Assembly (NCBI GenBank): GCA_905221605.1
Contig: CAJNDS010000496.1
Location: 1-50,000 of the forward strand
Length of the DNA: 50,000 nucleotides
Reading direction: 5' to 3'
Origin: Symbiodinium natans
Taxonomy: Eukaryota; Sar; Dinophyceae; Suessiales; Symbiodiniaceae
Positions 1-10,008 of this stretch are shown here, piece after piece; within the stretch, counting starts at the first letter, position 1; every line of letters starts with the position of its first letter. A program made the translations under genes and the position numbers. A model generated the notes under the pieces. It was not told where the DNA came from. It saw only the letters and a program-made list of their open reading frames with translations, and searched no databases.

Positions 1-3000
1 TCGTAGCCTCGGCAATGTCTGGACGGTCCTGCGCAAGGAACGCTGCCCTCATCGTATGAGACCGATATGCTTTCTGAAGTTCGGCATTCAACGGCTGTGC
101 TTCAAGCATCGCTTTCAGGTCACTTCCCTTTTTCTTTTCTGCTGGCGTTTTGGCCGCCTTCGCAGACTCCAGTCCAAGGTCGCGCACTAGGGCTTCCGCG
201 TGCCTTGGATCCGCTTCGTACGTAACAGTTCCTGTCTGGCTGTCATAGCTCACGACCCGGTTCAGGACAGTCATGCTATCCTTTTCACACTCAGGTCCTA
301 TGTGGCCATCACACTTGAACTCGTACTCTTCAGACAGTACTTTGTCTACAAAGCGATGTCCATCTTCGTCTGCCAAGACTAGGAAATCATCCCCATGCAC
401 CAATAATCTCACGTCGGCTTCGGCATGATAAAAGGTACACGGATATGCTTTTCCCACGACAAACCCGTGCTTGCGTAACAGGCTTGTGTACGATCTCTGC
501 CATACAGCTGAGGCATCACGGGTGCCATACATGGTCCGTTTCAACAGACCACAAAAGCCGGGAGCTTCATCTCCCTCGGGAAGTGTGACAAACACACGTC
601 GTTCTGCTTTTCCATAGAAGTGTGCACGTGATATGTCTGTCAGCTTCAGCGTGAGCTTCTTTCCGCCCTTTGACCTCTTGAGTGTCGTCAGCAGACTGCA
701 TAGGATCTTCAATCCTTCCAGAGGTGGCATTGAGGAAAACAGCGCGTAGTCTGGTATCAACGCCGCTTGTCCCTGTGACTTGACCTCGCGGACTACCAAA
801 CGACTGCGGTAGTTTTCCCGAACATCATCCCCTTTGTTGCGGTCTACCCACTTCAAGGTTATGGGCGGACGACCTGTTTCGTCCCAACACACGCTCTCTT
901 CGACTTTCTCGTACACACCTTGCTTTTTCACCCAAGCAAGTTCTGACGCTCTTGCTTCCGCAACCTTTCTGGCATCAAGTTGTGCCCCTGTGTTTGCGTC
1001 TATGACGGGCTCGCTTACGTGAAGCTGCCCTGCCTTGGGTAAGGTGTCATGGAGATACTCTTCGAGCGGTGGCTCCTCGTGTGGGTCAGGTCCACCCACA
1101 TGGCCCACCTCCTTCATTTCTCCATCCAGAACCAGTTGTGCTCGCACTCCTGCCAGTAGTGCTCTTTCAAGCTTCGGAGGATACTCGGCCTTGGCCGTCA
1201 CGATCCCCTCCTTGAAGCTTAGCGTTCGGTTCCATACCTTCGCATTGCCCTTGCATAGCTTTTCCAGCGCTGTTGCAACCGTCGCCGAATTAGTAATCCA
1301 GCGGGTTCGCTTCTTGCCGGATTGGCCTGCAATCATTTTTCCACTTTCGTCAACTTTCCACTTGCACATTGGGCCTTCAACCAAGTACGAACCCATCCTT
1401 TGAGCAAGTTCATGCTCCCAGGACTTAGTTCCCCTTGGGCACTCATAGAGGAAGTAGTTTCCGGCTTCCTTCTGTGCCTCGAAGGCCTCAAAGCAAAGCC
1501 CCAGTTGAGATCGGGCCTTCCTCAAATTTCCGCGTTTGGTCTCGACTCCAATCTTGTTGGTCATGTCGAAAGCACGTTGTACTGACTGGAAGGGTCCAGT
1601 GGGCAGCTTGCCCACCAGAAGCTTTGGCTTCACTTGTTCCAGCTTTTCGAAGAAACGCAAATGCTCGGCCTGAGCGAACATCGGCGGCTCTTGGTCCATT
1701 GGCAAGATAATGCCTTCATTCACCATGCTCCAGGGCACAGCTGAATTGCCATTACCTCCCAACTGTAGAACCATAGAGTTTATGGCCTTCGCTTCGGTCG
1801 GGCTGCACTTGAGCCCCTTTTGTTCGAACATCCGCGTAATCAGGTTCATTCGCACTTCCTCGTTGGCTGGCGGCGGATTCGCCGTTGCTGTGTCGTACAT
1901 TTCTGCATCTGCTCGTGCTTGTTGGTGTGAGTGGTCCAGGCCGGGTCCTGCAGAGCCACTTGCTCCCCCTTGCACGTGTACTCCAATGACCTCGACATCT
2001 GGACCATCGGTAGCCCTCGTGCTGGGCTCTTCCCGGTAAAGGTCCTCGACGGCGCGCTTCCGCTGTTTCGGCTCGGCGCGGTCCTCGACCTCCATTGGTC
2101 TGGACAAAGGTGCGCCTGCCGCTTCCTCTGCTGCAACATCCATTGCGTCGGGGGCAGGTCTTCCTTCCAGCGCGGGTTGGTCTCTTTTGACCCGCTTTCC
2201 GTAGTCCTTTTCAACTCGCTCTTGGGCCCTTTTCACTCTTTCTTTTCCCTCGTCGGTTTCTTGCAGTCTTCTCTGCACTCTCATCCTGCACTCGTCATTG
2301 CGCGCTCGCTGCGGGAGACCCATCAGCTGCGCATCGCATCCCGGACACTGAGGCGTGTAGCCGTACAGCTCAATGTCGGACTTCATGACGCACAGGTTGC
2401 GTGCCTTGAAGTCTCGGTGTTGTGGCGCGGGTTGTTCGCCTTCGAGAGCGGGCATACCGACTCGGTTGGGCGACGCTCGCTCTTGTGGACCGGACATCCT
2501 CCAAGGCAATCCGCGTAGCACTTCGAAACCTTCAACAGGCCATTTCTCATCCTCGGGCCTCCTGTGCAAGGAGTGGCCCCGGGATATACCCTCGGACGTC
2601 ATGATCAGCAAGTCTGCGTTCCTCGACGCAGTTCCGACGTAACGTCCCATGCAAACTCTTGCATCTAGGCTTCCTCGCTTGTGTTTCGAACCAACTGGCT
2701 TGAACATCACCTGTTCGCCAAAGACAATGGTAGGTCGCCTCCACGGTCGGCCCAGCGTCCTTTCGTAAGCTGACTTCCCGTCTTCGCCAATGCGAAAACG
2801 TGTCATCAAGAACGCTGCATGCCTTGCGATCCAGGCGAGAATTGGGTGGTCCACGCCCACCTCGATCTTAAGCTTTGTCTCCAGCTCCGACAGGATAGCT
2901 CGGACCATTCGCTTCACCTCTCTCACTGCGGCCTCGGCTATGCCGTTCGATGGCGCATTCTCGTGTTCCGTACTTGTAGGACTCTCTCTCAAGTCGAACA

Positions 3001-3228
3001 CTACATTTTGGACTTCTTCGGAGGCCTTGAGTTTGAGCGCACGGAGGGCGTGTTCATTATCTGAGAATAAGCACATCCTCTTCCATCCGGCCTCGCGTAT
3101 CACGCTGGCCAACCACGTGACGTTGTACGCATGCGTGCCTTTCTCGGGCAACGAAGTTGCCCAAGTGCGCTGCGTTTTGTCGCACCGAACCACCAGGTGC
3201 GGCATCACGTCGTCTTCCTGCTTTCTTT
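1..3228 (-). pseudogene. Ty1/copia integrase core and reverse transcriptase, partial
   Basis: One minus-strand frame stays open from about 3228 to the left edge. The integrase core second acidic residue is in an SDNE motif (Asp codon near 3061-3059). The final Glu follows about 30-40 residues later in an SNGIAEAAVREVK stretch. A long linker follows. The RT begins near 1000, with LKLTDISRAHFY as the first catalytic Asp region, RTMYGTRDAS, and the paired catalytic Asp in LVHGDDFLVL (codons near 391-386). RNase H would be outside the window. The first integrase Asp lies upstream in another frame, so there is a frameshift near 3230. It acts in cDNA synthesis and insertion of the element. Family assignment is firm; activity is doubtful. 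Confidence 0.88.
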
Positions 3229-3543
3229 GCCCAGGAAGAAGTAGTCCATGTGTAGCGTCGGCAAAGATGTCTCAAGTTCGGCTCTCCGAATCCGGTAATG
3301 TGGATTCACCATCTTTCGCGCTCTCTGGCAGTGGACGCACCAGGAACGGTGCACCGCGTGCCCCGAGGCTTCGTGCTGTGCGATCTGGTCAGCTGTTGGC
3401 TGGTCTGGGCTCTTCGGCACTATCGCCCTCTGTTGTTCTTCGCCTGGAGCCTCCGGCTCCTCGGCAAAGCGGTCGTCTTCAGTGCCTCCTTTTTCCTCGC
3501 TTGGCTGCTGCTGCTGTTGTTGCTGTTGTGCTGCTGCTGGCAC
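3205..3543 (-). pseudogene. Ty1/copia integrase N-terminal zinc-binding region
   Basis: The frame encodes a poly-Gln run, an acidic linker, then HEASGHAVHRSWCVHC, the HHCC zinc-binding signature of copia-type integrases, and TLHMDYFFLG, whose Asp is the first of the D,D,E triad. It then runs out of frame at about 3230; the rest of the core continues in another frame. The upstream spacer is read in a third frame (about 3875-3540), with a further shift near the Gln run, a likely spot for slippage or indel error. Confidence 0.85.
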
Positions 3544-3739
3544 TTGTATGCTTGCGCTTGCTCCTTGTTGTGTCGTTTTCCTCTCTTTCTTCTCTCGCTC
3601 TCTCTCTCTTTCTTCTTGTCTTCCTTGGCTAACACCTTGAGCGTTGCCTTTCCGGCGGCTTTCCTTTTTGCCGCTTCCTCAACCATCTCAGCCTCTTCGT
3701 CTAGGGGTGAAACGCTAAGCCCGTTGGGCCTTACACCGT

Positions 3740-6169
3740 CTACGGACGCCCCGTGAAACCCAGGCCGTCTTGGCCCTTGCTTCCGCCCTTCACTCCTTTC
3801 TTCTCGTCTTGCAGAGGAAACACGTAGATGCGGTTCTTCACTTGCATCTTGGCTCCGACACCCTTGTGCTTCCAAGCCAACTGGCGCAACGCCTCGTCGG
3901 CCTCCTTAGCGAAAGCAGTTCCTTTTGGGACCAGCAAGCCTCCTGTTCCGTGCAGAAACGCAAAATGCGTCTTGCACGCCTGTGCTCCTGACAGGAGTAT
4001 GCGGTGGACCCCGGCGCCTCGGCCGGTGATCGTGGCCCCACGGCCTCCCGACAAAGTGCCGGTGACCTCGGCTTTTCCTTGGTCTTTCAGCGCCTCACCT
4101 GACGCCGTCTTGTAGCGGACGCCGTTGTCCTTTGGCTGCGTCACGTACTTCTCAGGCAGAACGGTCACGGCCGCTCCCGTGTCAAAGTTGACCTCGACGC
4201 TAGCCACGCCTGGCGAAGCGCCCAGGCTGGCAGCATCCACGGTCTCGAAGCTGTGCACCGATTGGCGCACGCCTCCTTCGCCCGGGTCCTCCGGGTCTTC
4301 TCCTCTTGGGTCGCGGCGGTCGTCGTAGTCTTCACAGTGCACAGTCTCTTCGTCGTCGTCTTCGCTTTTCTTGACCTTCTTCTTTCCTTTGTGCTCTGGA
4401 TCCCAGGTCGACCCAAGCTTCCTCTTCAGCTTGTTGCGCCTTTGGTTTCTCTTTTGGTTCCTCTTCTTCTTCTGCTCGGCCGCAATCGACGGGTCCGCCG
4501 AGTAGCGCCCGGTCGCCTTCGGCCTTTCCTGCTTTTCGAGCTCCTTCCGGTAGAGCTCCTCCTCGTCGTCGGCATCCACGCGGTGGCTCGTCCTTTCGGC
4601 TTTCGTGAGAGGGCGGTAGTCCTTTCGCCGCTCGGGCTTGGCCTCCGTCCCATCGCTGTGGATAACCTCCGTGTCGATGCCGTCGACCTCTTCCTTCTGG
4701 TTATCGCGGAAGTCGCCCTTTTTCACTTTCACGTCGTGCCGGGCGTGCCACTTCTTGTCGGCCTCGATCCTCTCCTTTGCTCTTTCGCCCACACCGCTGC
4801 GTCTGTGCTCTTGCGCTCTCCTTCGTCCCTTTTCCGCACGCCAAGCCTTCCAGTGGCTGTCTCCCTTTTCCACTTGGCGTTTGTAGCGCACGTCGTGCAC
4901 CGACTGGTCTCTGCGGTGTTCGGGTTCCTTTTTCTTCACGCCCGCTTGCTGCGCCCTGAGGCGCTCACGCTCCTCTTTCAGGCGCTTCCGCTCGTCTTCC
5001 AGGCTCGCGATCTCGGCTTCCAGCTCTGGGTCACTGCCGCGTCCCTCGAGCTTCTCTCTCTTTGTCGCGATCCTCTGGTCCAAGACCGCGAGGTTCGCAC
5101 GGTTGGTCTCCATAAGACCCGACGCCAGCATCCTCTGCATGCTGCTCGAGGTGCTTGCCGTGATCGCGGTTGCTCCTTCGGTTCCTTCTTCCTGCTTTGG
5201 TGGCTTCTTCTTTTCTTCCTTCTTGGGTTCCTCGGGCCCCTCGCTTGGAGGGTCATCCTCGAAGTCGCTTTCGTCCTCGGAGCTCTCCGGCTCCAAGGAA
5301 AACTTGTCTTCTTCTTCTTTTTCTTCACCAGCGGCTTCTTCCTCCCTTTGCTTCACCTTCTCGGCTACCTTTGCGCTCCTCAGTTCAGCCTTGCTGGGCC
5401 TGTCGGCCCTCACAAGCTTTTCTCTTTCGAAAACTTTCCTGGCGTAGTGGGAGCCCGCTGCTTTTGCAGCTGCTGCCTTGTACTCTTTCATCCTCTTCTT
5501 CAGCAGAAGGGACGCTTTGCTCCTGAACTTTAGTCGCCTCGACACGCAGGTGGAGCAGGCCTCGCCTTGCTTCTTCAGTAAGGACTCCCCGACGGTGCCT
5601 CTGGGCTTCTTGTCTCGTATGGCATCTTGGTGGGCCACACGTTCCCTGAAGCGCATTCCTGCCCAAGACGCCGGACTCCTTAGAAGCTTTGGCTTTGCCT
5701 TCGCCACAGGTCTTTGGCTCCTTGAGGCTCCCCACTTCGGCGCTGTGGTAGCAAGTTGTCTCTCCACCTCTTCGCTTCTTGGCTGCACTTCTTCACTTCT
5801 AGGTGGAGGCTTCGAAGGTGGTGACTTTGGTTCTGTTCTCTTCGGCTCTACCTTTGGCTTCGAAGGTGGTGACTTTGGCTCTGTTCTCTTTGGCTCTACC
5901 TTCGGCTTGAGAAGCGGACTTTTGGTCCTAGAAGGCGGTGGTGACTTCGGCGGTGTTCTCGGCCTTTCTTGCTTCGCCTTTGGAGGGGTCTTGGGCTCAG
6001 GCACTGGTGGCTCCCGGTAGCGCGAAACGCGCTTCCAGGGTGCCGTGTCCAAAGCCTTAGACCTCACCTCCTTCTTCTCCTCTTTCTTTCCGGCCTTTGG
6101 CTCGCGCACTCTCTCCGGAGGTCCTCGCGACGAAGACGAAAACGCTCCGAAGCTGGACTGCCCTGGCAC
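3740..6169 (-). pseudogene. copia polyprotein segment: charged spacer and aspartic protease
   Basis: An 809-codon frame. The first 600 or so residues are low-complexity Lys/Glu/Pro/Arg-rich, with a 16-residue unit rich in PKVEPKRTEPKS tandemly repeated around 5820-5910. Near residue 660 is VNFDTGAAVTVLP, the DTGA active site of a retropepsin (Asp codon near 4183-4181). Such large charged spacers between gag and protease are unusual for plant or fungal copia elements. It ends 200 bp before the integrase reading resumes in another frame. The protease would cleave the polyprotein. Confidence 0.85.
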
Positions 6170-6640
6170 CTCGCCGCGGGAACGTCTCTTCCTTCAGGTC
6201 TTGGAACTGACCCCTTGCTCTGTCCATTTGCTCTTCCAGAGCTTCCAGCTCCTTTTCATCCTCGTCTTTTTCCTCCTTTGGAGGAACCTTCCTTTTCGGG
6301 TTCTTTGGCGCCATGGCCCCAAGCACGGTCGGGCCGGAGCCCTCTTCCCTACTTGAGCCACGACTGCCGGGGTCTGGCTTCGACTCTTTCTCCTTCTTCT
6401 CTTTCTCTCTCTTCGGGCTCTCTCTTTCTAACGCTCCCACGTAGAGGTTGTTTGTTTCTGCTTCCTCCCAACCGTCCTCCCAGGTTTCTCCCCAGTCTCC
6501 GTCTTCCCAGCCTTCATCCTCTTCTCCTTCCTGCCAGTTCTCGTCCTGGTTTCCTTCTCCTGTGTTCTCTCCTCCTTCTTCTATGTTTCCTACGTGTTTC
6601 TTGTTCTTACCACCTTTCTTGCCTTTTCCCTTTTTTGCCT
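6057..6640 (-). pseudogene. copia gag-pol linker, acidic/Trp-rich region
   Basis: Downstream of the gag zinc knuckle the gag frame stops at 6607. A neighbouring frame (open from 6899 to 6057) reads a strongly acidic segment with repeated WEDGDWGETWEDGW-type motifs, then a Lys/Glu helix. It shifts again near 6170 into the protease frame. The part overlapping gag (6899-6640) is a shadow. Either a programmed shift joins gag to pol, or both shifts are lesions. Confidence 0.6.
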
Positions 6641-7848
6641 TTTCCTTTCTTACCTTTTCCTTTGTCCTTTCCTCCTTTGGGGCTCCCTCTTCCTCCTTTG
6701 CTGCTTGGTTTTCCTCCTTGTTGCCCTGGACCTTTGGGTGAGCCCCGTTGCTGCTGCGAACCTTTGCCTCCATTGCTCCAGCAGTCGCGGGCATAGTGTC
6801 CGCTCCTGCCGCAGTTGTGGCACACGACCTTGCTTGCTCCTTTTCCTTTGCCTTTCTCCACATACGACAGGTCCATAGGATCATCCTTGCTCGCCGCACT
6901 GGCTGCGGCTGCAGAAATCACCTTCAGACTCTTTCCTGTCTTGTACTCGATGAAGCGAGTCACCTCGTCGAGCACGTCGTCGTACGTGGAGAACCGGCTC
7001 TGGTTCAACTGGATGTGAGACTCCAGCTCCTGTGGCAACATTGCCTCCAGTGCTGCCATCTTTATCTCATCAGCCAGGGTCGTTCGTCGCCCTGTGCTGT
7101 CCTTGCGCTTCTCGTAAGTGCGCACAGCGTCGGCCCATTCTTCGATGGCCTGAGGGAGATTCTCCAGCTTCTGCTTCTGGGGCGATATAATCGCTCTCAA
7201 CATCGTGCGCTTCCTGCTTGCAGTCGCAGGATCGTATCGCCTCGCAAGGCGTCTCCATGCCTCGAACCCGTTGTTCTGGCAATTGCACACGATCGTAAAT
7301 GGTTCCTTCGAGGTAACCATTTGGAGCGCGTTCGCGAGCTCCCTCGACTTTTCTTGCAGTCTGGGAACTCGATCCGCCTCCAACGCCTTTTCTCCAAAGG
7401 CTGTGTCCAACTCCTCCGAGGAGAATGGCTTCTCCCTCTCTTCGAGCCACTCTAGAACTTCTTGCAGATCATGGTGGATCGAACAAACGTAGCTCGACAT
7501 TCGATGCCTCCATGGTAGGAACTGTTCACTCTCACCTGAGAAGGTCGTCGGCTTTCCCAGGCCCTTTGTGTCGACCAAACAGAGCTTCTCGTTTGGTCCT
7601 CCTTTCTTTGCCATGGCCTCAACCAGTTCCTTGTTCGACTTGACCATGTCGCTCACCAACTGTGGCATCGTGCCCATCTGAGCCGTCGCCTGCTGCACTG
7701 CCGTATGCGCCTGTGCTCGCACTTCCGCAACTTGAGCTGCACTCTCTTGCCGCACTCGCTCAAGTGCTGTGCTTTGCTCGGCCCTTAGCCGATCATTCTC
7801 TTCGCGTTGCCTTGTGAGTTCGTTTCTCAGATTCACAAGCTCCTGCAT
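6607..7848 (-). CDS. Ty1/copia Gag (capsid and nucleocapsid)
   Basis: A 413-codon frame. Residues 1-75 are a coiled-coil-like Glu/Arg/Gln region. Residues 85-300 resemble a copia Gag (UBN2-type) capsid region, with a Trp-containing patch and YDDVLDEVTRFIEYKTGK before the knuckle. CHNCGRSGHYARDC at about residues 341-354 is a CCHC zinc knuckle that binds RNA. The tail is Gly/Lys-rich. The more natural start is the ATG at 7891, but that frame meets this one only across a single-base shift near 7861. The ATG at 7848 is the first start in the open frame. Confidence 0.85.
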   Translation of the reverse strand: MQELVNLRNELTRQREENDRLRAEQSTALERVRQESAAQVAEVRAQAHTAVQQATAQMGTMPQLVSDMVKSNKELVEAMAKKGGPNEKLCLVDTKGLGKPTTFSGESEQFLPWRHRMSSYVCSIHHDLQEVLEWLEEREKPFSSEELDTAFGEKALEADRVPRLQEKSRELANALQMVTSKEPFTIVCNCQNNGFEAWRRLARRYDPATASRKRTMLRAIISPQKQKLENLPQAIEEWADAVRTYEKRKDSTGRRTTLADEIKMAALEAMLPQELESHIQLNQSRFSTYDDVLDEVTRFIEYKTGKSLKVISAAAASAASKDDPMDLSYVEKGKGKGASKVVCHNCGRSGHYARDCWSNGGKGSQQQRGSPKGPGQQGGKPSSKGGRGSPKGGKDKGKGKKGKGKKGKRQERW

Positions 7849-7887
7849 GCGCTGCAGTCACTTGCGCCTGTTGCTGTTCCTGGCTGC

Positions 7888-8106
7888 TCATCGCAGACGA
7901 TTAGCCAGCCGACGGCGGAACTCGCTGCTTTGGACGAAAGTCTGGAGATGCTGGCCCAGGAGGCCCCAAATCCTTTGCAGTCGCCTAATCCGATAGAGTA
8001 AACGGATCAAGCGTTCCCAGCGGTGCACAGCGGGAGCTTGCACCACAGCAAAACCTTCGTTGTCACTTTCAGCACTTTCGTCAGCAAGGTCGCGTCTGCT
8101 GTCCAT
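7888..8106 (-). CDS. leader ORF between primer binding site and gag
   Basis: A 72-codon ORF starting 12 bases after the primer binding site. It is acidic at the start, then Arg/Leu-rich. Its TGA stop overlaps the presumed gag ATG as ATGA (7891-7888). I do not recognise it. It may be the true N-terminus of gag in another frame, a regulatory upstream ORF, or chance. Confidence 0.4.
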   Translation of the reverse strand: MDSRRDLADESAESDNEGFAVVQAPAVHRWERLIRLLYRIRRLQRIWGLLGQHLQTFVQSSEFRRRLANRLR

Positions 8107-8117
8107 TCAAACCGACA

Positions 8118-8129
8118 GCTCCGCTACCA
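8118..8129 (-). promoter_or_regulatory. primer binding site (initiator Met tRNA type)
   Basis: TGGTAGCGGAGC starts directly after the LTR end. It resembles the classic copia site TGGTATCAGAGC and would pair with a tRNA 3' end GCTCCGCTACCA. Identity of the tRNA is inferred. Confidence 0.65.
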
Positions 8130-8252
8130 TGAACGGAGTTTAAGGCAGAACTAACACTGCAGGTGCAATCACTTTTGACGGCTTGAGCCAATGTCGCATG
8201 TGTATGCTCACTCATTGTGAAACATGTTGTGTGACACCTACAAATCTAAACA
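8130..8252 (-). repeat. 5' LTR of the copia element
   Basis: A 123-bp stretch begins TGTTTAG and ends TTCA, so it has TG...CA termini, and sits between the TTTAGGG array and the primer binding site. It is short for a copia LTR. The partner LTR is outside the window, so the boundary is inferred. Confidence 0.6.
8182..8202 (-). other. possible relic of dinoflagellate spliced leader inside the LTR
   Basis: On the minus strand the last ten bases TTGGCTCAAG equal the 3' end of the dinoflagellate spliced leader, and about 14 of the 21 positions match overall. A ten-base match in 50 kb can be chance. Confidence 0.25.
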
Positions 8253-8341
8253 GGTTTAGGGTTTAGGGTTTAGGGTTTAGGGTTTAGGGTTTAGGGTGTA
8301 GGGTTTAGGGTTTAGGGTTTAGGGTTTAGGGTTTAGGGTTC
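8253..8341 (+). repeat. telomere-like TTTAGGG array
   Basis: About 12 head-to-tail TTTAGGG units with one TGTAGGG variant, directly against the LTR end. Confidence 0.95.
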
Positions 8342-8345
8342 AGCC

Positions 8346-8436
8346 CTGGGTTGGGCCCGAAACAGCTTAAAGTGCAAATTGAAGAAGAAGTCTCCATATC
8401 GCCCCTGGGGTCTTTCAAACAGTCTTGGGAGGCCTC
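8346..8436 (-). CDS. candidate exon, unrecognised
   Basis: After a TTTAG acceptor the frame EASQDCLKDPRGDMET is open to the next repeat, with three Cys. Another frame is also open, so the reading is uncertain. It lies between two telomere-like arrays of opposite orientation. Confidence 0.35.
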
Positions 8437-8458
8437 CTAAACCCACCAAACCCTTAAA

Positions 8459-8560
8459 CCCGAAACCCTACACCCTTAAGCCCTAAACCCTAAACCGTAA
8501 ACCCTAAACCCTAACCCCTAAACCCTAAACCCTAAACCCTAAACCCTAAACCCTAAACCG
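8459..8560 (-). repeat. telomere-like array (CCCTAAA on +)
   Basis: About 14 units, mildly degenerate. Confidence 0.9.
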
Positions 8561-8581
8561 CATCACAGGGAAGCCCTGAAC

Positions 8582-8634
8582 CCTCCCCCCCTGGCCCTGG
8601 GGGCCACGACCCTGCACATCTTTGGCGAGGTCTG
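8582..8634 (-). CDS. candidate short exon, unrecognised
   Basis: GTGCAG acceptor followed by the open frame PADLAKDVQGRGPQGQ. It is flanked on both sides by telomere-like arrays. Very short, so weak. Confidence 0.25.
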
Positions 8635-8649
8635 CGGGCCTGCACGGCG

Positions 8650-8893
8650 GTTTAGGGTTTAGAGTTCAGGGTTTAGGGTCTAGGGTCTAGGGTTTAGGGT
8701 TTAGGGTTTAGGGTTTAGGCTCTGCTGACTCGGAAGATGTTGCCGAGGGTCTCTAGGGTTTAGGGTCTAGGGTCTAGGGTTTATTTAGGGTCTAGGGTTT
8801 AGGGTTCAGGGTTTTGGGAAGGCTCTGCGGACTCGGAAGATGTTGCCGAGGGTCTCTAGGGTTTACGGTTTAGGGTTTAGGGTTTAGGGTTTG
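8650..8893 (+). repeat. telomere-like array with internal 109-bp duplication
   Basis: TTTAGGG, TCTAGGG and TTCAGGG units. The non-telomeric phrase CTCGGAAGATGTTGCCGAG occurs twice (near 8729 and 8832) followed by the same array start, so unit plus spacer was duplicated. Confidence 0.85.
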
Positions 8894-8941
8894 GGGATTA
8901 AGGAACGAAAAGCCTTTGAAGGCCTGCAAAGACGTACTCAC

Positions 8942-9025
8942 AGAGCTGAGCCGGCAACCCGGCACAAGAGTTTGGGCCTCAGGGGGTGGTTGAGGTTTCT
9001 GGGATATCGGGAATCCCAACAGACT
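8942..9025 (-). CDS. candidate exon, unrecognised
   Basis: CTTCAG acceptor, 28 open codons (starting SLLGFPISQKPQPPPEAQ) and a strong GTGAGT donor. Pro-rich. No family recognised. Confidence 0.45.
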
Positions 9026-9057
9026 CTGAAGGTCCCTACTAAACCTTTGTGGCCCTA

Positions 9058-9160
9058 AACCCAGCTCCAGACCTCACCCTAAACCCTAACCCCAAAGCCC
9101 TGAAATCTGAAGCCTAAGCCCTAAACCCTAGCCCTAAACCCTAAACCCTGAACATTCTCA
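9058..9160 (-). repeat. degenerate telomere-like block
   Basis: CCCTAAA, CCCTAAC and CCCTAGC units mixed with diverged sequence. Confidence 0.8.
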
Positions 9161-9287
9161 AGACTCAGGCCCTAGCAGTGGCAGAACGATGGCGCGCCCT
9201 CGCTGGTTGAGACGAACCTGGTGTTTAGGGATTTTATCGGCTTTTGGGGGGGGGTGTTGCTTAGGAGCGGAGGAACTTTGCTGGGCC

Positions 9288-9421
9288 TAAGCCCTAAACC
9301 CTAAACCCTAAACCCTAAACCCTAAACCCTAAACCCTAAACCCTAACCCTTAACCCTAAACCCTAAACCCTAGCCCTAAACCCTAAACCCTGAACCCTGA
9401 ACCCTAAACCCTAAACCCTAA
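9288..9421 (-). repeat. telomere-like array (CCCTAAA on +)
   Basis: About 18 units with GCCCTAA, CCCTGAA and CCCTTAA variants. Confidence 0.9.
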
Positions 9422-9547
9422 TTCTTAAGGCGCCCTAGACTCGCAGCCCCTTCCCCAGGTACTGTGAGGAGGCCTCCGTAGAAACCAGGTTGAGGGCATT
9501 TCGAGGAGATGGAGGAGTTGAAGGAGTTGAAGGGGGCCATCTACCAG

Positions 9548-9612
9548 GGTTTAGGGTTGAGGGTTTAGGGTTTAGGGCTTAGGGCTTGGGACTTTGGGTT
9601 TTGAGGTTTGGG
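9548..9612 (+). repeat. telomere-like block
   Basis: TTTAGGG and CTTAGGG units decaying into TTTGGGG. Confidence 0.8.
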
Positions 9613-9624
9613 GTTCGGGCGCAT

Positions 9625-9711
9625 CTTCTGCTCGAACATGAGAGAGTTCTCACAATCCACATGCTCAAGCAACCAACGGGCCTCGCTGGCGCCAACGTCC
9701 ACAGCTACATC
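9625..9711 (-). CDS. candidate exon, unrecognised
   Basis: A pyrimidine tract and CTGCAG acceptor are followed by DVAVDVGASEARWLLEHVD and on to MFEQKM. Donor is unclear. A plus-strand frame here is also open, but the acceptor and the strand of neighbours favour minus. Confidence 0.42.
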
Positions 9712-9732
9712 CTGCAGATGGGAAGATATCCA

Positions 9733-9800
9733 AAACCCTAAACCCTAAACCCTAAACCCTAAACCCTAAACCCTAAACCCTAAACCCTAAACCCTAAACC
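9733..9800 (-). repeat. telomere-like array (CCCTAAA on +)
   Basis: Nine near-perfect units directly before the acceptor of the neighbouring candidate exon. Confidence 0.95.
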
Positions 9801-9841
9801 AAAGGTTTCGGGTTTAGAGTCTAAGTTAAGGGCTGACCCAC

Positions 9842-9878
9842 ACTGCGCAGGACAGGAAGGACAGTCGATGCGCTCCAC
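9842..9878 (-). CDS. candidate short Cys-rich exon
   Basis: TTAACTTCAG acceptor, then VERIDCPSCPAQ and a GTGGGT donor. The pattern resembles the exon at 10403-10462 (DRLDCRKC), perhaps two copies of one small Cys module. Confidence 0.35.
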
Positions 9879-9924
9879 CTGAAGTTAAACCCTGCAAACG
9901 CTTGCTCTAGGGGCCTTAGAAACT

Positions 9925-10008
9925 AGAATAGGGTTCTGGGGGGTTAAGTCTAGTATACTCATTTAGGGACCAGAAGACAATACTACTAGTAATCCTTCCG
10001 ACCCCTAG
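9925..10008. repeat. small foldback-like element, family B
   Basis: Runs from a poly-G tract through CTAGTATAC and ACTAGTAAT to CCGACCCC. Related elements occur at 15898-15965 and 18222-18310. Confidence 0.4.

Larger units (their letters stand above)
1..8252 (-). mobile_element. Ty1/copia LTR retrotransposon, 5' part (truncated by window)
   Basis: Minus-strand order is LTR, primer binding site, gag with zinc knuckle, aspartic protease, integrase, reverse transcriptase. Integrase before RT is the Ty1/copia order. RNase H and the 3' LTR lie beyond the left edge. The coding frame is broken at about 7861, 6630, 6170, 3760-3540 and 3230, so this copy is probably inactive unless these are assembly indels. 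The 5' LTR edge touches a TTTAGGG array, so the element seems to have landed in or beside a telomere-like repeat. Target-site duplication cannot be checked. Confidence 0.9.

Noticed and set aside
4253-5533. Long plus-strand ORFs of 200-430 codons over the retrotransposon
   Set aside because: Antisense shadows of the GC-rich, Lys/Glu-rich polyprotein; Leu/Phe/Ser-rich without domains.
9628-9720. Plus-strand exon reading HLLLEHERVLTIHMLKQPTG
   Set aside because: Open and protein-like, but the minus strand has a better acceptor (pyrimidine tract, CTGCAG) and all supported neighbours are minus.
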